Shown: positions 54,801 through 64,000 of the stretch, in pieces
How the letters are laid out: the number at the start of each line of letters is the position of its first letter
How positions within the stretch are numbered: position 1 is the first letter of the stretch
DNA from: Echinococcus granulosus
Taxonomy: Eukaryota; Platyhelminthes; Cestoda; Cyclophyllidea; Taeniidae
NCBI RefSeq assembly: GCF_000524195.1
Contig: NW_020170382.1
Span: 64,998-128,997 of the forward strand
Direction: 5' to 3'
Length of the DNA stretch: 64,000 nucleotides
Program-made: the position numbers and the translations under genes
Notes under the pieces: model-generated
The model's input: the letters and a program-made list of their open reading frames with translations, nothing else
Database searches by the model: none
Told to the model about the DNA's origin: nothing

Positions 54801-57800
54801 TGGACCGCACTTAAAATCGCCATCAGATTCTGATGCAGGGACAACATTTCCTTCGATTGTTCAGATAGCTGGCTCACTCTTGTTCGTAAATCCGAGTATC
54901 CTTCCATTAGCTCATCGGTGTCTGAAGTTGCCTGCGAAATGCCTTCGATCCCAAGTATAGTGAGTTCTTGAAGCCTCTCCCGCAGAAAGTCGAAATCACA
55001 ATTCTTTACCTACAATTACAAAGCATCAATGAGGTTAGACGCAGATTATGAAGGGCAACTCACGTTTAAATGTTTGAGGAGGGTTGAGATATCTGACACT
55101 AGTTTTTCCTTCTTTTTGAGGCATAGGGCTATTGTCTCAACAGCAGCCCCTGCTGGAGGCAGCTTGGCAGCCTGTTTGTTCAACTCTTCAGTGTAAGTGC
55201 CAACCGAAGGGCTGCAGAAGTTGTTTACTTCCCCTCGAATACCCTTAAACAGATCTCGTTTTTCGCCCAACCACACAGCGAGAACTGTTAAACGGGAAAA
55301 GAAGTCAGTCAGTGCCTCGGCGTCGCTCTGGTGTTTCTGTCGCAGCGTCTGTATCTCTATCCGGGCAGACTGCCAGACAACTTTGAGGTGGGAAAGCAGA
55401 TCAGCGGAGAGGAGGCGAGCAGCAGATAGGGGACAGAGGTTGTCCCCAGCCCATTGGCATTCAGTTGAGAAATGCTCTACTGCACTGATGAGAGAGGAGA
55501 CATGCTCCTGACCCTCCTCTAGCGTGATTTCGGCCTCCTGACCAAGGAGTGCAGGGATTGAAGTGTTCTTGGTGGAAGCGTGTTGCTGGATTGCGAGGAT
55601 CCATTTGTTGTATGAAATGAGATTCTGATAGACTTGGTTAAGGGAATCTAGTCCTTGGGTATTTCGTTGGAGAGAATTCTAAAATATCCCAGTAACATTT
55701 ATTCCCTGTTCCATTCAATATATCGCGGAAGGTTACTCTACAAATGCATTCATTGTACCCTACATCCTCACTTAAAACAGGAAATATGAATAAGGAAACG
55801 TTTTTCTGCAAATTATATTTCGGGCTTAATCTTCTTGAAAATGCTGTCCACTTGTTAATATTTCATCCACCATCTCTGGAATATGCAACCTCACCTCTAT
55901 GAAAATGCGATAAATGGGCAGAACTGCCAATCAGTCTGATGCAAGCAAGGGGACTATGCTAATAAATAGTGGTTTATAGAACAGAATGGTCAAGCGCCGT
56001 CTCAAATGGAGGCCATAATTACCTTTGCAGTTTCAATGGAAGCATCAAGACGGGGCCGGAAATTTTGTGCAACCGAGTCAGCCTCCGATTGAAAAGCAGA
56101 GATCTTTCGCTCCGACTCATTAAACTCAGGGATCTTGCAGTGGATTTCCTCATTCAACTTCTGACAATAAGAATGAAGCAAACATTCACAGAAAAACAAG
56201 ATCGGATTTGTTTGACCCCTGTGTTAGCACAAAATATTTCCAACTGCTAATAATTTCACAATTGGCAAAAGTTTTCAGCAAGTGTAGATTTTCACCAAGG
56301 CAAGTGATGGGCAGTGTCATTCATGTCACTACTCCCCTTAGGGCCTAAATTGTCGGAGTAGCCGCAGAGTCTGATGAAGCCTTCAAAAGTCGCATGATTG
56401 TGGTATTCAAATATCTTGACCTTCTAGTTCTGATTTACTGTTTGGAGCCTTGTTAAGGAGTCCTTAATAGCATGAATAAAGACCACCCAAAGACCATTTT
56501 AGTAGCCATATTGAGGTGGATGTAAAGTCATGGCAGTTTTACTAAGCAGTCTTTTGCTGCGCTTACACAAACACAAGGATGTAAAGTTACTAAATGATGA
56601 TATCCAACACTACTTATCTTGCATCTGTAAGTATTACTACCACATTGTTCTCAAAGACATTAAAAACTTGCCCGATTTCAATGAGCTTATAATGAGGCCG
56701 TCATACCTGCCAAGATTTTATGACGTCCTGTTGCGCATTCATAACTTTTTCAATCACTTCAACTTCCTCAAGATAGGGTCTCAGACAATGACCACGGTGG
56801 GAGAGAGTGAGTCTGAGGTTGTCTATAGACGGAACAGCCTCCACACGAATGCGTTTTTCTAGGCTCCTTAACCACTCCACCATCCAAACGACAGCTTCAG
56901 AAGCCGCCTCGCACTTCGCTAAGTGATCAGCCATAGAGCTCTGAAGAGCCTGAATTTCACCCACCAGATTCTCCCAGCCATGGCTAAGAGTGGTAGCCTC
57001 CAGACAGTCGTCAGATAGGGCGAAATTGGAGATTATTTCGCATTTACTGCATTCATCTTTAAGGCCTTGTAAAAGTCCTGCGCGACAGTTAAGCAGTTCA
57101 GCCTCAGATTCTAATGCAAGGGAAAACCGATCCTTATTTCTTTTGTGTGTCTCCAGTAGTACCTGTAAAGAAGCAAGATAGTTGAGTTGAATTTCGACAC
57201 TGAGACTTTGAGATCATTAACCTCACCTCCAAGTTCCTCCGTTGTATTCTAAGACTGTTGACTTTTTGGCTCAGCGATGCCGTGTGGGAAGACGCTTGTT
57301 CAAGCATGAGACTCCTGCAAGCTTCCAGCTGTTTTGAAGCTTCTAAAAGCCAATCCTGACAGGATTTTCGCGTTTGACGTTGATGCTTTCGAGCAACTGC
57401 GAGTGCATCTGCTGCCTTGTAGAGGCCCTAAAATCACATCGAGCCAATCTTACAATGAAGTTTTTATGGGAGGAATTGCAGAAAATGCCAAGCAAAGGAA
57501 AACGCTTGCTAGAAGCACTTTAAACGCAAAGCCAAAAGATCTTAAAGCAGGCTGTATTAAGCAGCGGGTACTGAACTTACGGTAATAGATGCAACTAGTG
57601 AAGCTTTGACTTCATTCAGTTCAGTAAGCACTTTATCCGCATCCAACATTCGATTCTCAGGTGGATCTGTCGGTCTCGCAATCGGCTTTTTCTCCCACTT
57701 TACACCCTCGTTCACTTCTTCCTCCAGCGGTTCTAAAATGGGTAGATTCAGTTCGTCACTGCACGCCTCCACTGCTAGAGCCTGAACAGCAGCCCTTTCC

Positions 57801-60800
57801 TTTTGCAAATTATTCAAATCCAGCGATAGACCCCTTTCAACATCTTCTAACAAAGTCTGTAACACGAGGTTCGTGAGCTCGGTAGAAGCACTTAGAACCT
57901 GATGATAACTAGTAGTGAATGCTTCAGCCGCTTGTGAAAACCGCTGGGCGTTTCTGACAAATTCGCCCACGTGAAGGGAGCTTTTGTCCAGCAACGACTG
58001 TCGCCTTTCCACCAATTGTTCAGTGGCCTTCAAGTACTTCTCCAAATCCCTCAAACATAGACCTATCCTTGTGTTGACTTCTCCGCTCCCTACTACACAA
58101 ATGAGGGCGAATCTCCCATTCAGTTTTTGGATCTCACTCGAAATTTCATGGAATTTAACTGTGTATAGGGAAGCCTCTCTGGTCCACGAAATCATCTCCA
58201 AATTGGGTGGCGCCGACTTGCAGACGTCTTGGAAGACACTCCAGCATCTCATGGATTCGGCAGCGAGGGAGAAGACCCAACTATGCGTACTAAAGAGGTC
58301 ACGTATAAAGTGGACATGCTGGTCTACCACTTGAAACCAGCGTGCCCGTTGGCCATCGGCGATCTGCCGTTGAAGTGCCAGACTTTGACGCAAATTCTGC
58401 AGTTGGAAGACAAGCGCCGGTGGTGTGACAAAAGGGGCACCGTCGTTCGTCGTCAGTCTATCCAAATCATCAGAGAGGCGCCCCACGGATTCAATGTGGT
58501 AGTTGATTTCGGTCAGTTTGGTCTGAAAATAACACCACACAAAAGAGTTCGATTTTGTGGGTCAGTTGCCTTTAAAATTTTAAGTCACTAATCAAGGACA
58601 CACCTCGAAGTACTGTATCATCTCACGCTTCTTCTCCAAAGTATCTGGAGCATTTCTAAGGCCTGGATTCATATCTGCACTGAACTCACATTGCCAGACC
58701 TCTTCAGAGGATATTCTTTGGGAAATTTCGGATAGGCTGTGTACATACTTCCCCAAAACCTCCACTCGCTCGGTTACCTTACACTCAATCTTCTCCAACT
58801 CTTCCACCAATCTCAAGTTGATATTATCTGCAAGATAACCATCAGGTTGTGGCAACAAAGTAACCCACTTCTTCGACCGATCGATCAGCTCGCGAACAGT
58901 GGCCACTTCGATGCTTATGAAGTCGTTGAAACAGGTCTGCTGCCAGTCTAGTGAGGCGCCAAGGTCATCATGAAAGAGGAGGCTATTGGCACGATCTGAG
59001 AGCTTTTCTGTGGCGTTAAGGGCCGAGTTGGCATCCTCTAGAGCGGCCTTTGTAGTCCTGAGAAGCTCATGTTCACTGTTGACCGCAGTTTGGCAATGAT
59101 CGATCAAATCGGCATAAGCGTCGGCTAGTTCCAGCTCCAGATCTCGAATCACTGAAGCCTCGGCCTTGGATGGAGGTGCCCCCTTTAGTTTGCCCAAATC
59201 TTCGGTGGTTGAGAGCACCATCTTCCTTTGGGCCACTGATTCAGAGTGGAGTTTCTGAAGCAGAAATGCTCGCAGTTTAATAAAGTGTAAAACAATTCAT
59301 TAATCCCCAGATTAGCTACGGTAATGCTACAGTATCTTCCTGATGGTTACCTATTGGCAACCTTGCCTACCTCTTCAGATGATATTATCAATCTGAAAGA
59401 CCTAATTGAAGTTTTCAAAACAATATTCTTTATAATTAAAATGCCATATCCTATGTGAATGCATACAAAATAAAAATCTAGCACATAATCCAAAACGAGA
59501 ACAGATCAGTCTCTTGATAAAGGGCAGTCCTACCGTCAGCTTTGAGAGCCGTAAAGACCTGACCTCAGCCAAACCACTCCATTCGTCAGCCATGAACCGC
59601 GATTCATCGGCTTCCGTCAGCGACTTATTCGGCTGACCGATAGGTGTGTTTACAATCGCATTCAACTTGTCTTTGGCCTCTCGGATCCAGTTAAGCATAT
59701 TCAGAAATGCGTCGGCCGCGTCCTGAACGGCACTAAGTGCTGATTCAGCCGCTCCCCGTGCATTCATTGCCCGATTAACCAGGTCACTCCAGCGATCCTG
59801 CGTGGCTTGCGCTGCTAGAGGCAGGAATTCCTCTCCAGACTGAGCAATTGCCATCAAACTCTCCAGTTCTTTAGTCTGGAAGTCGCACAGACGTCTCTCG
59901 ATCGCAGTTACGTTGCAAATGAGGTCCTGTGTGTCCATCGTCCAGGTCTTAATGTCACCTCGAAGACTTGCCGAGTTCAATATCTCCCCCAAATTCGTCC
60001 CAATTTCGTTGAGAAGCTCTTGACACAAATTCAATTCATCGTGGTAGAGATCGCCCTTACTTAATTGCATCTCCAGCCCATGTTGATAGTCAGCAATGGT
60101 CTTCTTACAATTGTTGAACGATTCCTGTAATTCCTCCATTTTCGATTTGAATTGGCAAACGGCGGAACATTGAGAGGCTGACGTTTGAGCGACGTCGTTA
60201 ATGGCGCCCAGGAACTCGTCAAATGCAGCCTGGGTGACACTAAACTTGCTCTCAAAACTCTCGTTTCGAAGCTCCTCTTCAAATTGCCATAGCACAGACT
60301 GCTCAACGAGAACGTCGTTTCGAAGGGAAAACCACTCTTCATTGGTCAATCGGCACACATCAGGAGAGGTCAATTCAGAAATATATGCCTTCTCTGAAAT
60401 CCGTGTTTTGAATTTGTCCATGTCGTCAGACAGAGTCCGATAGGAATTTGAGAGAACGAGGCATGTTTTAATGTACTTTTCCGTACAATTCCGCAGATTT
60501 CGTAGTTTTACAAGCATTTCCTTAGCCTCGTCAGCATGGCGGGGAGAGCTGGATGTGTCAACCATTGTTTCTTTGGCTGCTTCGAGCTCTCGTGAAAGTT
60601 CCGTCAGTGTATGCAGACTATGGGGAAGCTGCTGTATTACGTCTTCCAGCATTTCCAGGATGGGCTCGGAGGTGACAGGTTTGAGTTTCTCCCAAGTAGA
60701 TAGTTCCACAATCTCCCATTCCAACGTAGTAAAGCGCCTATTAATGCTCTCAACAGAGCGTCGGAAGGCTTGCAGCAGCGCTTCCATTTCTCCTGTTTTC

Positions 60801-63800
60801 TTCACATCGTCTTCAATCGAAGCTATACGAGTAACCACACATTTTTGAAGCCATTGAAATCGTTTTCGAGCGTCAAGAAGGCGAACATTCGTTGCAGGAG
60901 TGCTACCATCAATTGGAGATTGATCTGTTGCATAGTCAAGTTCAGTCGACCCAAACAATTCCTTTAGAAGGGACTCGTGCACCTGTACATCCGTCAGTCT
61001 TTGCTGAAAAGAAGTCGGTTTGAAATTTTACGATAAGCAGATTAAGTGGAGCATACATTAGCACTTACTTTATAAGTTGCGACCAAGGTCTGCTTCTCCC
61101 AAAGAAACATATCTTTATTAGCGATGGGATTATCAGTCTCACCAACACTAGGAATATTCCACTTAGTCTCACAATCAGTAAGCCATTCGATAAAGCGGTA
61201 GCAGTTGTCACAGAACGTTGAACACACGGTCAATTTGACCTCAGCCTGTTCCTTCGCCGTATTTAAAAGACTAAGGTACTTCGACAAATCCTCCTTAAGC
61301 TGTTGACTCGTGTTCATCAGGGCCTCTCGGAATTGGGGTAGGGATGCTGCGGAATGAGGGGTCATGCAATGAAAATGCGGGGATTGGCAAACATTTCCCA
61401 CCCAACGATTGACCTCCAAAGCGTCCGTCAGGAGGTCCGCTGTCGCAACTTCCATGACGTTCACAAGTCTTTTCCCATCGCTGGAACTCAAAACAAGATT
61501 CTGAAGCAAAAATAAAAGCAAATTAAATCAGAACCATGCTGATATGAGTTGCCAAGTTAGTTGCTTGCCCACTTGAATCAGCATGAGGTGCATTTCAACC
61601 TCGTCCTTATCGAGAGAATGAAAGCCGTCAATCCCCTCCAATTTGGATCTGAGTGAAATTTCGGACTGGTGAAGCCAGGTGCGCGTCTCCATGATCCAAT
61701 ATTCGTACTGTTTGAAGCCACTAATCAGCACTGAAATATGACCGTTGGCTTCGTCCAAGATAGCCACTATCCAGTGAAACTTTTTATCGAAACTAGCAAT
61801 TTCGGCAAAGAAGTATGAGGCACTTTCCTGTGAAGCTGGCGACGCTTCTTTAATGTTGACGCCGAGAACAGATATAAGAGAAGAACCATTTGATATAGCC
61901 ACTGTCATTGTGGTATGGAAATGATCGGAAAGTGATTGAAGCGAGCGAAGCTCTGACTTTATAGGGTCCAGATCGTTTTTCATAGCCTAAAGTAGGAGAG
62001 AAACGACTTTAACACATGAGATAAACTACAGTTGGATATTTCATGCTTAATGGCCTAGGTCTTAAAGCCCCCCTCAAGTTGGTTAAACGGTGTCAAGCAT
62101 GCATACAGAAAATTGAGCAAGAGAGATCTCGCATTTATGCAGGTCCAATGAATCCTCCAGGGCGGTGAGAGCTACTGACAAACGCCTATCCATCTCCGCT
62201 AAAGCAGCTTTCAAGCGTGATGTGGATGTAAAAGCCTCCACCAGAAGCGACTCCATTTCGCCGACGTGAATGGCGTATTCGATGAGGTTCTGCCTCAGCG
62301 CTGCAAGCATAGCCCTGTTCTTTCTAGTGTAAACCTCATCACCTATGCTGGAAGCCATGGGGCCGTGGTCGTAGTGAGACGAGCGTTGAATGACTCTGTG
62401 GAGACTGACGGTACACGACAACTCGGATTCCAGGTTGTTGATGCGATTCTGGGATTCCTGGTAAGAAGTGAGGAAGAGAACAAATACGTTAGTATCGAAA
62501 CCGAAACACGTGATAGGACTGGCCTATCACTGTCTTGAGAGAACAAAAACAAACCTGAATATCAAGCCTCCGCTCAGCAAAGAAGGTAGGTACAGCTTCA
62601 TGACGTTCAGCTTTAAGAAGAAGTGGAAGCTCCACAAAGCTCTTCAATTTTTCTATCCCCTCAGAGAGAGCATTGAATTCACTTGACCAGGCGTTAGCGG
62701 AGTCAGCCTGCACCTTCATCATGCGTTTGCCTATACCCTCGGCGCACCGTTTTATCAATGTGTCCACGGAGGCTAGTTGGAAACTCAGATTGGCACAGTG
62801 CTTAGAAAGACTGTCTGAGTGCTCCTTCGATTTATCCTCCACACCCACCTGTTGCTCCTGCACCACCTCCTCAGCCATTTGATCTCTCAGCAGTTTTCTC
62901 CGCTTCAATCGCATTCTAAAGGCATCTCGATTAAAACAACGATTGGAAAGCACTTCAACTCGTGTTATCATATCGATGTAATCACTTCGAATCTGCTGTG
63001 TTTCTTCAAACGATTGAGCTAGAAGTTCCATAGCATCAGTGCGTTCCTTGGTCGAGGCTGTGAAAAGTAAGGTAGGTCCACTTTGCAGGTTGATTTTATC
63101 CAAACGATCAGTGAGTACTTTGAGCTTATCGGACTCACGCGAAAGCTCATGTCTCACTGCATCGTCTTGGGCTAGATAGGTACGCCAAAGATCCTCCATG
63201 CCACTGACGGCACTGACCAGATCACCAAACCGTGTTGCAATGGATTTAGTCTGTGACTCGAAAACGGAGCAAAGGATTTCACTGTCAGAATTGACTTCCA
63301 ATTGCGTTAGCTCAATTATCTTTGCGTAGTGTTCACGCTCCGCATTGAAAAAGTCCAGTAGATCGGTGGGGTCTTCAACCGTTTCTGCGAACTGTACCGC
63401 TTCAGGAATGGCGGATTCGTTAGCAGAAACGGAAAGGAGATGAGTCGCTGATTGAACTCTAGGAAGGAGTTCATCAATCCACGTGCAAATATGGCTGATG
63501 TTGGTTTCTATCAGGGTCATCGCCTGATGCTTATCCTCTAAGTGCTTTATGGCCTCATCCATAATATCAGAGAAATGCTGACACCTTGTAACGATCCTAT
63601 TTCTGACTGTATCGTCTGCTAATCGCTCTAGACTGGGTTTCGGATGCTCTTCGTTCATAATTGCCTCAAAAGCACAAATAGCCGCAGAGCTGGATTGTTG
63701 CAAATGCATCAGTTTCGGTGGCAAATGCGTTCGCAAATAAGTGCGAGCTTTTGATATTCTCGCAAGTAACCTAGAGAGGTCTTGAGAAGACCAAACCGTT

Positions 63801-64000
63801 CGCAAAAGGCTTTCCAGATCCGACTTGTAAGAAATCTCCGTTTTAAGGTTGCTACCACCAACCAGTTCATCAGCAGCCAACATTTCTGGGGAAACCTCGA
63901 CGCCCAGTAGGTTGGCAGCCAGATTGCTGACAGACCTGAAACCTGCTTCCTGTTCAGCCTCCTTCACAACGTTATTCACCTCCCTAATTGCCGCCTCTCG
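39644..64000 (-). CDS. Nesprin (SYNE/MSP-300-like) giant spectrin-repeat protein, 3' part
   Basis: Nesprins span the outer nuclear membrane, bind SUN proteins in the perinuclear space, and link nuclei to actin and microtubules. Rod exons: 64000-62555, 62457-62107, 61986-61573, 61500-61069, 61003-59534, 59254-58604, 58522-57581, 57427-57227, 57162-56707, 56160-56023, 55678-55064, 55009-54707, 53049-48388, 48243-48091, 48014-47844, 47578-47219, 47150-46998, 46349-45957, 44091-43861, 43606-43385 and 43246-42824. Then follow either 42044-41331 (stop) or the KASH exon 39880-39644. Nearly all residues form long helices with widely spaced Trp and heptads typical of divergent spectrin repeats (for example SSWLEAAEQRL, MNSWLIEQKETF). 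Every exon is a multiple of three and every junction is phase 0. The actin-binding N-terminus lies beyond the right edge. Identity as nesprin rests on the KASH exon. Confidence 0.85.
39881..41330. other. Intron or alternative 3' region of nesprin
   Basis: No coding exon, RNA gene or named repeat was recognised. It separates the apparent stop-containing exon from the KASH exon. A short plus-strand frame at 41274 begins with a coding-like amphipathic stretch but quickly runs antisense to the nesprin exon. Confidence 0.4.
41331..42044 (-). CDS. Alternative KASH-less terminal exon of nesprin
   Basis: A phase 0 acceptor (GGCACTTCAG) opens a 237-codon frame, rich in Ser, Pro and Arg, that ends in a basic stretch (ARRRRRKKLEQKRQ) and TAA. 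If used, it gives a nesprin without membrane anchor. KASH-less nesprin isoforms are known in vertebrates. The region is GC-rich, and other frames on both strands are also fairly open, so the openness itself is weak evidence. Phase agreement with the preceding exon (donor GTACGT at 42824) supports it. Confidence 0.45.
   Translation of the reverse strand, partial: GHSTLYLRSPRAQNSLRTAQSTSVIPQRSPSPLVVQVPSSPVAGSLEWLWYSPTSVLEQISSPVSPARTLVPISTSPSPPRLPIRPHCTSRGNLLGRSTPLINFKRKADPHSHRGFALSRFADIKVGDESLSPTFASTASITSPLPPPPLLLGRSISSHRPGGWRGWWSLQPHSFPDSGFLKKSRDSSSCADLMPSRQTGPVLPSRPSALRATSDIARRRRRKKLEQKRQIDEAASN
44341..45493 (+). pseudogene. Unidentified plus-strand gene or pseudogene nested in a nesprin intron
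   Basis: It lies wholly inside the nesprin intron between exons 45957 and 44091. An open frame from ATG 44341 to 44601 (87 codons) splices over a 45-base intron (donor CAG/GTAATA, acceptor CCTCCAG, 44602-44646) in phase into a second frame to 45138 (164 codons). The same frame reopens after a single TGA at 45160-45287 with a coding-like stretch (LAYIASLEILQKWTLYRDL). A further 53-codon frame from 45332 ends in a likely coiled coil (HYRIARLESTLTISESRET). I do not recognise the family. The in-frame TGA may mark a missed intron or decay. The antisense frame at 45033-44545 is also open, so strand is not certain. Confidence 0.35.
48388..53049 (-). CDS. 4.66 kb nesprin rod exon
   Basis: A single exon of 4,662 bases (1,554 codons) without introns, bounded by a TCTGCCAG acceptor and a GTATGT donor. 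It encodes about a third of the nesprin rod in this window, roughly 13-15 spectrin-like repeats by length. It is the longest open frame in the window and anchors the strand and frame of the gene. Confidence 0.9.
53050..54706. other. Nesprin intron, 1.66 kb
   Basis: Two overlapping open frames on opposite strands at 53.35-53.73 kb have no splice sites or family match. No other signal was seen. Confidence 0.4.

Noticed and set aside
41331..64000. Identity as dystonin/MACF (spectraplakin) or dystrophin
   Set aside because: No EF-hand, GAS2, WW or ZZ domain follows the rod, whereas a membrane anchor with a PPPT end does. This fits nesprin.

Overview
Eukaryotic nuclear DNA, most probably from a parasitic flatworm, with a cestode the best guess. 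The reasons are split genes with GT-AG introns, several introns of only 31-45 bases beside introns of 1-4 kb, moderate GC content, and decayed mariner transposons. The species call is inference. There is no operon, CRISPR array or prokaryotic feature, and no rRNA or tRNA gene was recognised. One 100-base assembly gap lies at 8614-8713. Most long open frames in the window are intronic or antisense noise. The genes were rebuilt by joining exons across splice sites and checking that the reading phase holds.

Layout. (1) 1.6-6.8 kb, minus: 3' part of a coiled-coil gene of the TJAP1/BEGAIN family. (2) 10.3-34.6 kb, minus: a nearly complete CLASP gene (microtubule plus-end stabiliser), about 26 exons and about 1,170 codons, without the N-terminal TOG1 domain. 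(3) 36.4-38.6 kb, plus: complete NDUFAF7/MidA-type mitochondrial arginine methyltransferase, 9 exons and 416 codons. (4) 39.6-64.0 kb, minus: the 3' part of a giant spectrin-repeat gene. It has about 22 rod exons, about 4,970 codons in the window, and continues past the right edge. A short final exon encodes a membrane anchor and a Cys-containing tail ending in PPPT, which is a KASH domain. This identifies the gene as nesprin (SYNE/MSP-300). (5) 44.3-45.5 kb, plus: an unidentified gene or pseudogene inside a nesprin intron. (6) Two diverged mariner transposase relics, both plus strand, at 3.2-3.9 and 18.2-19.05 kb.

How the genes relate. CLASP and NDUFAF7 are divergently transcribed from a 1.8 kb spacer. 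NDUFAF7 and nesprin converge, with stop codons 1.0 kb apart. CLASP (microtubules), nesprin (nucleus-cytoskeleton linker) and the TJAP1/BEGAIN-like protein (junction or synaptic scaffold) are all cytoskeletal. Nothing in the sequence shows they are co-regulated.

I did not find a new multi-gene system. The most notable points are the divergent flatworm KASH exon, the strict phase-0 structure of the nesprin rod exons, a possible KASH-less nesprin end, the TOG1-less CLASP start, and the plus-strand coding relic nested in nesprin.
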